Of a stretch of 64,000 nt of DNA, positions 35,709 to 44,618 are shown one piece after another. Both the position numbers and the translations under genes were made by a program. The DNA is taken from contig OY820914.1 in the NCBI GenBank assembly GCA_963682005.1, positions 124,001 through 188,000 on the forward strand, read 5' to 3'. This DNA comes from CAIYUC01 sp963682005 (lineage in GTDB: Bacteria > Bacteroidota > Bacteroidia > Bacteroidales > FEN-979). The notes beneath the pieces were generated by a model that saw nothing but the letters and a program-made list of their open reading frames with translations, ran no database searches and had not been told where the DNA came from. Within the stretch, counting starts at the first letter, position 1. Each line of letters opens with the position of its first letter.

Positions 35709-37358
35709 CTACCGATCCTCATTTTTACGTCCGAAACTGTACTGCACCCCTATCTGCATTCCAACCGCCCACGGTGCTTTTTCAGTGGTTCCCGTCGCTT
35801 CTGCCGCCGGATTCAAATAAAACTTGAATGTCGGTTCAGCAAACAGGCTGAATTCCCTGTTGATGATGTACTCACAGTGAAGGGCGCCCCAGATCTGCCA
35901 GTTGGCCTGTACCCGGGCGGGCGTTTCATTGGTCCTGCCTGTTAACCGTCCGTTGCCCATATCCATTTGTGTCGTTGAGATCTCCTTTCCCCGAATAAGC
36001 AGAGATACAGCCGGTCCGGCCTGGACTGACAAGAGAAAATGCTCCATGCGGATAACATCGAAGCCGATCATCAGCGGGATCTGCCAGTACTGGTAACGGT
36101 ACTTTGCCGTCTCTTCGCCGTTGTGAAGGATACTGTCATAAACAGTTTTTGTGATCGTATTGAAAATAAGCTGGGTGGAATCGACCGGATTCACCCCATA
36201 GGAAACCACCTCATAAAAATACCCGATACTGTCGTTCATCTTGTAATCAATACCATACAATCCATTATCATTCATATAACCATAGCTGATCCCCGGCCTG
36301 ATTGAAAACCTGCCCAGGTGATAGGCAAAATCCGCCCCGATCCAGTAATTCCATTTCGAGTAGGATGATGAACCCTTATAAAAGGCAAGTTCAGGAGTGA
36401 TCCCGATATCGACACAGAAATGCTGCGGGATCGACTTTCCCTTGCCCGGCAGCATATTGCTTTCCACAAAGGGTTGTGAGCCGGGTTGCTTAGCTGTTGA
36501 GGTGCTTAGTTGCTTAGTTGATGTGGAATTATTGACTTGTTGAGGTGTTGATTCGTTGACTTGTTGAATTGTTGACTCGCTGACTTGTTGATCTATTGAG
36601 TTGGTGAGTTGTTGATTTGTTGATTCGTTGATTTGTTGATTTATTGATTTGTCGATTTGTTGATTTGTTGATTCGTTGATTTGTTGATTTGTTGATTTGT
36701 TGATTTGTTGACTTGTTGATTTGTTGAGTTGTTGAGTTGTTGAGTTGTTGATTTGTTGACTTGGTGACTTTGTGACTTGTTGACTTGTTGATTTGTTGAG
36801 TTGTTGACTTGTTGATTTGTTGAGTTGTTGATTTGTTGAGTTGTTGATTTGTTGACTTGGTGACTTTGTGACTTGTTGACTTGTTGACTTGTTGAGTTGG
36901 TGATTTGTTGACTTGTTGACTTGTTGACTTGTTGACTTGTTGAGTTGGTGACTTGTTGAGTTGTTGATTTGTTGACTTGTTGACTTGGTGACTTGGTGAC
37001 TTGGTGACTTGGTGACTTGGTGACTTTGTGGCTTTGTGACCTTGTTACCTTGTGACCCTGTGACCATCTTGTCCTGAACGTCACGACTTTCAGCTACGGG
37101 AACCTGACTGCCTGTTTGCGTAGAAAGCATGAAGTACGCGAGGATCCCGACAACTGCCAGAGAAGCGGTTCCCCCGATCCAGAATGTCCTGGACAGGTTG
37201 CTGAAGTTGAAGTGCGAAATCTCCTTCAGCAGCAATTTCCTGCTGATCCCTTTCCAGCTGCCCGCAGGCGGGTCAACCCGCTGGCCCTCCAGGGATCTCC
37301 GGAACAGGTCATCCAGTGGTTCACCGGTGCCTGGTCCGTGGTTCTTATTGTTTTCCAT
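35709..37358 (-). CDS. Trans-envelope anti-sigma-like protein with outer-membrane beta-barrel
   Basis: About 549 residues from the ATG at 37358 (alternatives at 37364 and 37370). Residues 1-57 are cytoplasmic and carry the DDLFRRSLE ... PPAGSW pattern found in Bacteroidota anti-sigma-like proteins next to ECF sigma genes. One membrane helix follows at about 58-79. Residues about 100-293 are a low-complexity linker of an octapeptide like NKSTSQQV, encoded by an 8-bp DNA repeat. Residues about 310-549 look like an outer-membrane beta-barrel (alternating aromatic strands such as SKWNYWIGADFAYHLG, ending IGVQYSFGRK). One chain would thus link cytoplasm, periplasm and outer membrane. It overlaps the sigma gene by 14 bases. 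The anti-sigma role is inferred from position and motif. Confidence 0.75.
   Translation of the reverse strand: MENNKNHGPGTGEPLDDLFRRSLEGQRVDPPAGSWKGISRKLLLKEISHFNFSNLSRTFWIGGTASLAVVGILAYFMLSTQTGSQVPVAESRDVQDKMVTGSQGNKVTKPQSHQVTKSPSHQVTKSTSQQINNSTSHQLNKSTSQQVNKSTNHQLNKSTSQQVTKSPSQQINNSTNQQLNKSTSQQLNKSTSQQVTKSPSQQINNSTTQQLNKSTSQQINKSTNQQINESTNQQIDKSINQQINESTNQQLTNSIDQQVSESTIQQVNESTPQQVNNSTSTKQLSTSTAKQPGSQPFVESNMLPGKGKSIPQHFCVDIGITPELAFYKGSSSYSKWNYWIGADFAYHLGRFSIRPGISYGYMNDNGLYGIDYKMNDSIGYFYEVVSYGVNPVDSTQLIFNTITKTVYDSILHNGEETAKYRYQYWQIPLMIGFDVIRMEHFLLSVQAGPAVSLLIRGKEISTTQMDMGNGRLTGRTNETPARVQANWQIWGALHCEYIINREFSLFAEPTFKFYLNPAAEATGTTEKAPWAVGMQIGVQYSFGRKNEDR
36500..37065. repeat. 8-bp coding microsatellite (gttgactt/gttgattt)
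   Basis: About 70 copies of an octamer, with unit variants gttgattt, gttgactt, gttgagtt and ggtgactt. All lie inside the gene at 35709. Since 8 is not a multiple of 3, gain or loss of one unit shifts the frame of everything downstream. The octapeptide itself is unchanged because an 8-bp repeat reads the same cyclic peptide in every frame. Confidence 0.92.
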
Positions 37359-37923
37359 TTGCATCAGCAAATTCTTTTTTATTTATCATTTCATCCAGTT
37401 TTTTCCGAAGCAGCCGCCTGGCTTTCAGCAGTTGAGTCTTGCTCGTGTTTTCTGTTATGTTCAGGCTTTCGGCGATCTCCTTGTGTGAATATCCTTCCAG
37501 GACATACATGTTGAAGACGAGACGGTAACCTTGTGGCAACGACTGGATCATCAAAAGGAGCGTCTCAGCCGGTACCGGTTCCGGGGCATTCACTTCCTCG
37601 TCATTCTGCAGGATCTCTGTTTCATTGATCTCTTCAATGTCTTCATGGAAAGGAATATTCCGGTTCTTCCGGAAACGATTCAATGCATGATTGATGATGA
37701 TCCGTTTGATCCAGCCCTCGAGCGAACCTTCTTTCCGGAAGGTGGATATCTTCTGGAATACCTTCAGGAATCCCTCCTGGAGAATATCCTCAGCCTCCTC
37801 CCGGTTGCCCGAATACCTTATGCATACAGCCATCATCGTGGATGAGTATTTCATATAAAGCTGATGCTGTGCATTGCGTTTCCCTGCAATACACCCCTCA
37901 AGTATAGGATCGTCGACGAACAT
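37345..37923 (-). CDS. ECF-type RNA polymerase sigma factor
   Basis: 192 residues, normal for ECF sigma factors. Region 2 lies at about residues 20-90 (EEAEDILQEGFLKVFQKI, then WIKRIIINHALNRFRK). Region 4 lies at about 120-180 (LPQGYRLVFNMYVLEGYSHKEIA and the recognition helix NTSKTQLLKARRLLRKKL). It is the first gene of an operon with the trans-envelope protein (14-base overlap) and the PKD protein, which are probably its regulator and its target. Confidence 0.93.
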   Translation of the reverse strand: MFVDDPILEGCIAGKRNAQHQLYMKYSSTMMAVCIRYSGNREEAEDILQEGFLKVFQKISTFRKEGSLEGWIKRIIINHALNRFRKNRNIPFHEDIEEINETEILQNDEEVNAPEPVPAETLLLMIQSLPQGYRLVFNMYVLEGYSHKEIAESLNITENTSKTQLLKARRLLRKKLDEMINKKEFADANGKQ

Positions 37924-37933
37924 TCCGGTTTAA

Positions 37934-37978
37934 ACTGAATATAAGACAGCCTTTATGGTAAAAGGTTGCCTGGCGGGT
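37934..37978. repeat. Bipartite motif shared with 33436-33478
   Basis: ctgaatataagacag, a 13-14 base spacer and ggttgcctggc occur both here, just upstream of the sigma gene, and just downstream of the PKD gene in the same orientation. They form direct repeats around the operon. Confidence 0.5.
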
Positions 37979-38024
37979 CAAAGATATAATGAAAAGGTGA
38001 GATGGGGAAATCAGGAGGTCAGAG

Positions 38025-38150
38025 GTCAGAGGTCGGAGGTCGGAGATCAGAGGTCAGAGGTCAGAAGACAGAGGACAGAGGATAGAAGATGGATGGGGGT
38101 TATTGACTGCGGACTGCCGACTGCCAACTGCGGACTGCCGACTGGATATG
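38025..38150. repeat. Heptamer tandem repeats (agaggtc and gactgcc types)
   Basis: Two adjacent runs of 7-bp units lie between the sigma operon and the TetR gene. Confidence 0.8.
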
Positions 38151-38161
38151 CATCCCCAGGC

Positions 38162-38785
38162 CTAGGCCATTGCCGCTTCCATCTTCCTGAAGTTCTCCTC
38201 AAAGAATTTTAACCCTGCAGGATTGAGTATGCCGTAAAGGTGATACAGAAAGATCTCATGAAAGACTTTAAAAGAGGTTATTTCCTCTATGCTGAAAAGT
38301 TCCGTTTCAAAGAGTGTCTCTACCCGGAGAACGTGGAGCCTTGCAATAATTTTCGAGTTCAGCTCCTTGCGGTACAAACCTTCCTTCTTTCCTTTATTGA
38401 GATTCCGGTAGGTAGATTCAAACATCCGTTTCCTCCTTATTTGCTTGATCTTATTGTATAGGTCAGGATAATATTTGCGGATGTCATATTCCATAGACGG
38501 ATTATAATCCTTGTACATGGAAAGAAGCAGCCTGTAAACAGCAAGAAGCTCCTCAACCGCATTCATTTTTGCCTTGAAAATGTCCTGGAAAAATACCCCT
38601 GAACGTTCGTGATCAAGCAGCAATACCTGTCTGACGAGGTCTTCCTTGTCCTTGAAATATTCATAAAGGGTTTTCTTCGAAATGCAGAGATGGTTTGCAA
38701 CATCATCCATCGTCACGCTCTTGATCCCATAACGCTGGTACAACTTCCTTACCTGCTCTATTATATGCAGCAACTTTTCTTCCAT
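38162..38785 (-). CDS. TetR-family transcriptional regulator
   Basis: 207 residues. The N-terminal helix-turn-helix (residues about 8-55) shows the TetR pattern YGIKSVTMDDVANHLCISKKTLYEYFKDKEDL. The C-terminal ligand-binding domain is all-helical and specific to this protein. It lies about 240 bases downstream of an MFS transporter on the same strand and may regulate it; the effector is unknown. Confidence 0.92.
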   Translation of the reverse strand: MEEKLLHIIEQVRKLYQRYGIKSVTMDDVANHLCISKKTLYEYFKDKEDLVRQVLLLDHERSGVFFQDIFKAKMNAVEELLAVYRLLLSMYKDYNPSMEYDIRKYYPDLYNKIKQIRRKRMFESTYRNLNKGKKEGLYRKELNSKIIARLHVLRVETLFETELFSIEEITSFKVFHEIFLYHLYGILNPAGLKFFEENFRKMEAAMA

Positions 38786-38849
38786 GATGCAAAGATAGAA
38801 AAATCCTGCATCTGAAAAACTTTTTATCCCGAATAGTTTTTGTATTCTC

Positions 38850-39020
38850 AGGCTACAGGCTACTGGCTGCAGGCTGCAGGCTTCAGGCTTCAGGCTTCGG
38901 GCTTCGGACTTCGGGCTTCGGACTTCTGATTAAGACATCCATCATCCATCATCTTTCATCCATCCTCTGACCTCTGACCTCTGACCTCCGACCTCAGACC
39001 TCCGACCTCCGACCTCCGTC
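38850..39020. repeat. Heptamer tandem repeats (caggctt/gggcttc and cctctga types)
   Basis: Runs near 38855-38930 (aggctt/cgggctt) and 38955-39018 (gacctcc/gacctct) fill the gap between the TetR and MFS genes. Confidence 0.8.
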
Positions 39021-39023
39021 CCC

Positions 39024-40187
39024 TCACCCGAGGTGTTTCGAATAATGCGGCAAGGTAACCGTGAGGAACAGGATCAGTCCTGTTGCCGCCATTCCCGAAC
39101 AGACGATGAATGCAGCAGGGATGGACGCATATTGGGAAATGATGCCAACGAGGACCATTCCGAGTCCCATGCCGATATCCAGAGCGGTGAACAGGGTGGA
39201 ATTCGCCGCCCCCCGCCTGCCGGGTGCTGCGATATTGTTCACCATGGTTTGAAAGGTAGGCCACATCACCCCGTTGCCCATCCCCAGGATAATGGCTGAT
39301 CCGTAAAAACCGACAGGGCCATTTGCCAGGGCCAGCAAGGGAAATCCTGTAATGAGCAGGGAAAGACAAACAATCAGGATATATTTGGGTCCGTTCTTAT
39401 CCATCACACGGCCTGATGAGAACCGGGCAATAGCCACACCTGCCGCATATACGAGGAAAAAGATGGAAGGATTGGCGATCCCGATCTGGTGGCCGTACAG
39501 GGCAATAAACGAAACAAGCCCTCCATAGGTGGTGATGATCAGCAGGATGTTCAGTGCGGGAATAAAGGTTCTCGACTCAAACAGGTTCTTCCACCGGAGT
39601 TCGGTGTTTTCCTTTGGTACAACATGTCGCGGATAATGGATCAACGATGCCATCACACCGCTGACCAAACCCATGATCAACCCGGCGAGGAACATTCCCG
39701 TATAGCCCCATTGCTGATAGATAAGTGATCCGAAAACCGGCCCCAGGGCCATTCCCAGGGTGGTGGAAAGTCCGAAATACCCGATCCCCTCCCCTCGTTT
39801 ATCCGTTGGTATCAGGTCAACCGCGATGGTCGAATTCGAAGTGGTCGCCATTCCCCAGGTCATGCCATGTAAGAATCTCACAAGGAACATCAGGGCAATG
39901 GTCACTGCAAACAGGTAACCTCCGAAAATAACAGCATAGGCGATCAGCGAAACGATAAAAATCGACTTTCTTCCAAGCTTGTCAAGCCCGAAGCCTGTCA
40001 GCGGCCGGATCAGGACCGCAGATACCGTATATGCAGCCATGATAAGTCCTACCACACTGTCGGTCGCCAGGAGATCCCTGGAAACATAAACCGGCAGCGT
40101 GGAAACCAGTGAATAGTAACTCGCGCAGATAAGGAAATTCGACAGGGTAAGCAGCGCAAAATCCTTATTCCAGACCTTTTGGTTCAT
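39024..40187 (-). CDS. Major facilitator superfamily transporter
   Basis: A 387-residue inner-membrane protein with twelve predicted helices. The MFS loop 2-3 signature is seen as RPLTGFGLDKLGRK (about residues 60-75), and a related GRVMDKNGPKY repeats in the second half. The first half also has RFLHGMTWGMATT. It is probably an exporter driven by the proton gradient; the substrate is not readable. The TetR gene downstream is a plausible regulator. Confidence 0.92.
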   Translation of the reverse strand: MNQKVWNKDFALLTLSNFLICASYYSLVSTLPVYVSRDLLATDSVVGLIMAAYTVSAVLIRPLTGFGLDKLGRKSIFIVSLIAYAVIFGGYLFAVTIALMFLVRFLHGMTWGMATTSNSTIAVDLIPTDKRGEGIGYFGLSTTLGMALGPVFGSLIYQQWGYTGMFLAGLIMGLVSGVMASLIHYPRHVVPKENTELRWKNLFESRTFIPALNILLIITTYGGLVSFIALYGHQIGIANPSIFFLVYAAGVAIARFSSGRVMDKNGPKYILIVCLSLLITGFPLLALANGPVGFYGSAIILGMGNGVMWPTFQTMVNNIAAPGRRGAANSTLFTALDIGMGLGMVLVGIISQYASIPAAFIVCSGMAATGLILFLTVTLPHYSKHLG

Positions 40188-40270
40188 TCGTGCTTAAAAA
40201 GTATTTTGAGAAAATCCTGCCGGCAAAATTAACAATCTCATAATTCATATTTCACGCTCCTGTTTCATAT

Positions 40271-40876
40271 TTGAAAAATACCTATTTTTACACAAACAAT
40301 CATATCCTTTTGCCACAGGAAAACATAAATAATCCGCGACCGCTTGACAAAAGCGTCTTTGAGGCCCTTTTCAGAAGCGAGTTCAAAAGCCTTTGCTTCC
40401 TCGCCATGAAATATGTAAAGGATTACGAGGTTTCAAGGGAAGTGGTCCAGGATGCTTTCATCAACCTGTGGGAAAAAAGAGCAACCATTGATACCGACCG
40501 GCAGGTGCGTTCCTACGTTGCTTCCGCAGTCAGGAACAAATGCCTCAACTGGCTGCGTGATCATAAGAAATTCAACAGTTACCTGCTCGACATCGAGGAA
40601 GTAAGCATGGATCTAACTTACCAGCAGACAGATAAAATTGTTGTTTCGGAACTCAGGACCCGGATTGACGGCGCTATTGACGAGCTTCCGGAGAAATGCA
40701 GGGAGATCTTCAAGCTCAGCCGCTTCGAAAACCTGAAATACGCGGAGATTGCCGGAAAACTTGAGATCTCGGTCAAAACGGTCGAAACCCAGATGTCGAA
40801 GGCATTGCAGCACATGAGGATCCGCTTGCTGGAATATACTTCTTTCATTTTATTGATGATATGGCTGAATTCATGA
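40271..40876 (+). CDS. ECF sigma factor, Bacteroidota FecI-like
   Basis: About 201 residues if the TTG at 40271 is used; no ATG lies before residue 46. A TTG at 40310 is also possible, so the start is uncertain. Region 2 (FEALFRSEFKSLCFLAMKYV ... VVQDAFINLWEKR) and region 4 (LPEKCREIFKLSRFENLKYAEIAGKLEISVKTVETQM) match the large Bacteroidota ECF family that works with FecR-type anti-sigma factors. The C-terminus is hydrophobic. It is followed 63 bases later by fecR and then the TonB receptor. Confidence 0.92.
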   Translation: MKNTYFYTNNHILLPQENINNPRPLDKSVFEALFRSEFKSLCFLAMKYVKDYEVSREVVQDAFINLWEKRATIDTDRQVRSYVASAVRNKCLNWLRDHKKFNSYLLDIEEVSMDLTYQQTDKIVVSELRTRIDGAIDELPEKCREIFKLSRFENLKYAEIAGKLEISVKTVETQMSKALQHMRIRLLEYTSFILLMIWLNS

Positions 40877-40939
40877 AAACTTCTGAATTCCGGCGTAAGG
40901 GTAAAATGAGATTTTGGTGTAGTATAGTTGTAAAATAAG

Positions 40940-41929
40940 ATGGAATACAACCAGGAATATTATTCAGACCTGATCTCCAGGTACTTTTTCGGAGAAACGA
41001 CCGAGCATGAGAATACGCTGCTTGCCACATGGCTTGAGGCAGGTTCTGATAACAGGAAGCTTTTCAGGGAATACCGGAAGGCATGGGAGGAAATGGAGCG
41101 GTCAGGGATCGAATCACGCATCGATGTTGACAAAGAATGGGCCCATGTATCCACCGTGCTTGAGATCAATGAGCACCCGCTAATATTTCCGAACCGGCTG
41201 CTCATGCGGATCGCTGCCATCTTTGTTCTGGTTGCCATTCCCGGGTTCCTTCTCTATTACTACATCTCCAAACCGATGCCGAAAAAATTCGTTGCATCCA
41301 CAGGGGTTGCAGAATTGAAGCTGCCCGATGGCAGTGATGTTACCCTGAATGGAGGCTCCATTCTCTATTATCCTTCCAAATTCACGAAAGGGCAACGAAA
41401 CGTCAATCTTTTCGGTGAAGCCTGGTTCGACGTCGCCCGTAATGAAACCAAGCCATTCATCATTACCATGGGAAAGGTACGGGTCGAAGTTCTTGGCACC
41501 TCCTTTTACGTGAATACGAGCAACACATCCGGCGAAATAGAAGTAATCCTCAGTTCGGGTAAGGTTTCTGTATATTTTGAAGATAAGTCTGCATCCAAAG
41601 TAACCCTTGTTCCGGGCGAAAAAGCCCTGATCCGGGAGGATGATGCCCGGATCACCAGGTCGGTAAATGAGGATGTCAATTTCCTGTCATGGAAAACCCG
41701 GAAGTTCATCTTCAGCAATGATCCGATGAGCCTGGTCATTCCGACCCTCAATAAAGTTTACCAGGCAGACCTGGTCTTAATGAGCCCTGCACTTTCTGAT
41801 TGCAGGCTTACGGCCACATTCGATGATCAATCCCTCGAATCCATACTGAATGTGCTGAAATCCACCCTTGATCTGCAGATCAATAAAACAGACACAACCA
41901 TCCAGGTTTCCGGCAACGGTTGTAAATAA
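40940..41929 (+). CDS. FecR-type anti-sigma factor
   Basis: 329 residues. A cytoplasmic N-terminal segment binds the sigma factor in the family (residues 1-80, with WLEAGSDNRKLFREYRKAWEEM). One membrane helix lies at about 88-107 (LLMRIAAIFVLVAIPGFLLYYY). The periplasmic FecR domain follows (LPDGSDVTLNGGSILYYP ... NVNLFGEAWFDV), then the DUF4974 C-terminal domain with TATFDDQSLESILNVL. It takes the signal from the STN domain of the receptor encoded 19 bases downstream. Confidence 0.95.
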   Translation: MEYNQEYYSDLISRYFFGETTEHENTLLATWLEAGSDNRKLFREYRKAWEEMERSGIESRIDVDKEWAHVSTVLEINEHPLIFPNRLLMRIAAIFVLVAIPGFLLYYYISKPMPKKFVASTGVAELKLPDGSDVTLNGGSILYYPSKFTKGQRNVNLFGEAWFDVARNETKPFIITMGKVRVEVLGTSFYVNTSNTSGEIEVILSSGKVSVYFEDKSASKVTLVPGEKALIREDDARITRSVNEDVNFLSWKTRKFIFSNDPMSLVIPTLNKVYQADLVLMSPALSDCRLTATFDDQSLESILNVLKSTLDLQINKTDTTIQVSGNGCK

Positions 41930-41948
41930 CCTGATATCCTGATCCGTT

Positions 41949-44618
41949 TTGAAACTCCGGGTAAGCAAATACACGATCCTGTTCTTACTCCATTATTTTA
42001 TTATTGGCCATATCGCCTCCGCACAGGATCTTTCAAAGAGAATTTCCATTCATTGTCATGATGAAAAACTGAAGGATGTCCTCAAAACGATCAGTGAAGA
42101 AGGAAAGATCCATTTTTCTTACAGCCCCCAGGCTATTCCCGCCGATATTCTCATTTCAGCGGATGCAAAGGACCAGACGATCAGGAATATCCTTGACGAG
42201 ATCTTTAAGGACAATGGCATCGGGTATTTTGTCCTTGAAAACCAGGTGATCCTGAAAATGCGGAAGAAGGGCAGCCCGGATCATCCTGAAACAAGTCCTG
42301 CCGAGAATAAAAAACATACGGTAAGCGGATATCTGAAAGATAACCGGTCGGGGGAAAACCTGATCGGGGCCAATATTTTCATCCGGGGGTCAACCATCGG
42401 TACCACGACAAATGCATACGGGTTTTATTCGCTGACTCTTCCGGAAGGCGAATATCCGCTGGTATTTTCATTCATCGGGTACCTCAGTGCTTCAAAAGAA
42501 ATTACCCTGGTGAGGGACACGACCCTGTCACTGACTCTTTCTGAAAGCCTCATGGAGATTAAAGAAATCGTGGTTGTCGGATCCGGCCGGGAACAGGAGA
42601 TCAGCAACGGCCTTCTCAGTGAGATCAGGTTATCACCCAGATTGCTTTCACAGCTTCCCGGATTTGTCGGGGATGTGGATGTCATCAAAGCCCTGCAGGT
42701 CATACCGGGGATCAAATCGTACGGCGACGGATCATCACTCTTCTATGTCAGGGGCGGCGAAAGCGATCAGAACCTGCTGCAGATCGATGAAGCACCCATC
42801 TACAACCCTTCCCACCTCTTCGGATTTGTATCCGCCATCTCTCCGGATGCCATCAACGACATTTCCGCCTATAAAGGAGATTTCCCGGCGAATTATGGCG
42901 ACAGGCTTTCATCGGTCATCGATGTCAAATCAAAGGATGGAAATATGAAAAGATTCGGGTTCTCGGGGAATCTCGGACCTTATGCGTCGAATATTTCCCT
43001 GGAAGGACCATTGATCAGGGATAAAAGCTCATTTTTCATCTCGGGAAGAAAATCCACCCTGGGATGGCTCAGGAGCATCAGTTCAGCCCTTGAATCGTTC
43101 GATATCTCCTTCTTTGATGTCAATGCAAAACTGAACCTGATCCTGAATGAAAAGAACAGGTTCTACGTATCTTTTTACTGGGGGGAAGATATGCTCAACC
43201 GGAACACGACCGAAGCTCTTCAAACCTATGGGATCAGCTGGAACAACATTGTAGGCACCCTTCGGTGGAATCATGTGTTCAGCCCCAGGCTGTTTTCAAA
43301 TACAACGGTTTATTACAGTCAGTATAATTATTACCTCTTTACATCGAAGGAACTGAAGGATTACTGGAGTTCTTCCATCGCCAATTCGGCATTCCGGACT
43401 GATTTCACCTGGTACCTGAACCCGCGGAATACCATTCGGACCGGGGTTGAGGTAAGCTATCACTACTCAAACCCGGGCAATGTCACCATCACGGATACTG
43501 CGGTTCAGAATAATGCACCGTCAGTGAACAAATACCATTCGATGGAATACACATTTTACGCCAGCAATGAACAGAGGATCGGGCGTAAGATCTCTTTACG
43601 GTATGGATTGAGGTTGCCGGTATGGCAGAACTTCGGTCCGACAACTGTATACTCATTCAACACCCTTCACCAGGTAAGCGACACCCTGAATGTTCCCGGT
43701 AATACAACCTATTCAACGTTTGTAAAGCCGGAACCCCGGATCCACGTTCAGTACACCTTTAATAATGCTTCCTCGGTGACTGCCAGCTATTGCCGTACGA
43801 CACAGTTCATCCAGGTCCTGTCGAATTCAACAAGCCCATTCACTTCACTGGATGTATGGGCTCCAAGTGGTCCGAATCTTCCACCGCAGCAAGCCGACCA
43901 ATACACACTGGGCTATTACAGGAAGATCTTTCATAAATCGTTCATCGCTTCCGGGGAAGCTTTTTACAAGCGATTTTACAATCACATCGATTACAAGGAT
44001 CATGCAAACATGCTATACAACCCGCTGATCGAAGGAGAGGTCAGGATCGGCAAAGCATGGGCGTACGGGTTGGAGCTGATGCTGCGGAAGCCGGAAGGCA
44101 GGTTCACCGGCTGGATAGGCTATACCTGGTCGCGGGCCATCATCCAGACCGATGAGATCAACAATGGAAAGGCCTATCCGGCATTTTACGACCGGCCACA
44201 CAGTGTTTGCATCAACCTTTCCTTTGTCCCGAACCCTCACTGGACCTTTTCGGCAAACTGGATCCTGATGTCGGGAGGGGCGATCACAACACCGGTCGGA
44301 TTCTACTATTACAACGGCTATTCCGTTCCTTTGTATGGCGACAAGAACAACGACAGGCTGCCGGTTTATCACCGCCTTGACCTCTCTGTCAATTACACCA
44401 TCAATAAGCCTGACAGCAGGTTCAGGCACAATGTTATCCTGACACTTTACAATGCCTATGGACGTTATAATCCTTTTTCCGTGAATTTCAACAAAAAAGA
44501 GACAGGACCGGATGAGTTTGTCGTTCCTGCGAATCTGAACAATGTATATGATCTCGTGCCGACAACGATATCCGTTGCCGGAATTATTCCTTCGGTAAAT
44601 TATCTTTTCAGGTTCTGA
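41949..44618 (+). CDS. TonB-dependent outer-membrane receptor with STN domain
   Basis: 889 residues. The signal peptide (about 1-25) needs the TTG start at 41949, since there is no in-frame ATG before it. Domains in order: STN/secretin-N signalling domain (about 30-105); CarbopepD_reg-like domain (about 122-205, with VSGYLKDNRSGENLIGANI); plug domain (about 225-330, with DVDVIKALQVIPGIKSYGDG and FYVRGG); 22-strand barrel to the C-terminus, which ends in F (SVNYLFRF). The STN domain passes ligand occupancy to FecR. The substrate is unknown; no SusD gene follows, so a metal complex or peptide-like ligand is as likely as a glycan. Confidence 0.93.
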   Translation: MKLRVSKYTILFLLHYFIIGHIASAQDLSKRISIHCHDEKLKDVLKTISEEGKIHFSYSPQAIPADILISADAKDQTIRNILDEIFKDNGIGYFVLENQVILKMRKKGSPDHPETSPAENKKHTVSGYLKDNRSGENLIGANIFIRGSTIGTTTNAYGFYSLTLPEGEYPLVFSFIGYLSASKEITLVRDTTLSLTLSESLMEIKEIVVVGSGREQEISNGLLSEIRLSPRLLSQLPGFVGDVDVIKALQVIPGIKSYGDGSSLFYVRGGESDQNLLQIDEAPIYNPSHLFGFVSAISPDAINDISAYKGDFPANYGDRLSSVIDVKSKDGNMKRFGFSGNLGPYASNISLEGPLIRDKSSFFISGRKSTLGWLRSISSALESFDISFFDVNAKLNLILNEKNRFYVSFYWGEDMLNRNTTEALQTYGISWNNIVGTLRWNHVFSPRLFSNTTVYYSQYNYYLFTSKELKDYWSSSIANSAFRTDFTWYLNPRNTIRTGVEVSYHYSNPGNVTITDTAVQNNAPSVNKYHSMEYTFYASNEQRIGRKISLRYGLRLPVWQNFGPTTVYSFNTLHQVSDTLNVPGNTTYSTFVKPEPRIHVQYTFNNASSVTASYCRTTQFIQVLSNSTSPFTSLDVWAPSGPNLPPQQADQYTLGYYRKIFHKSFIASGEAFYKRFYNHIDYKDHANMLYNPLIEGEVRIGKAWAYGLELMLRKPEGRFTGWIGYTWSRAIIQTDEINNGKAYPAFYDRPHSVCINLSFVPNPHWTFSANWILMSGGAITTPVGFYYYNGYSVPLYGDKNNDRLPVYHRLDLSVNYTINKPDSRFRHNVILTLYNAYGRYNPFSVNFNKKETGPDEFVVPANLNNVYDLVPTTISVAGIIPSVNYLFRF

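Noticed and set aside
35346..35945. 199-residue plus-strand frame
   Set aside because: Antisense to the PKD and trans-envelope genes and made partly of the 18-bp repeat; the minus-strand domains are convincing.
36641..37084. Second frame rich in Gln, Ser and Lys overlapping the trans-envelope gene
   Set aside because: It is the same 8-bp repeat read in another frame, and lacks the membrane and barrel parts.
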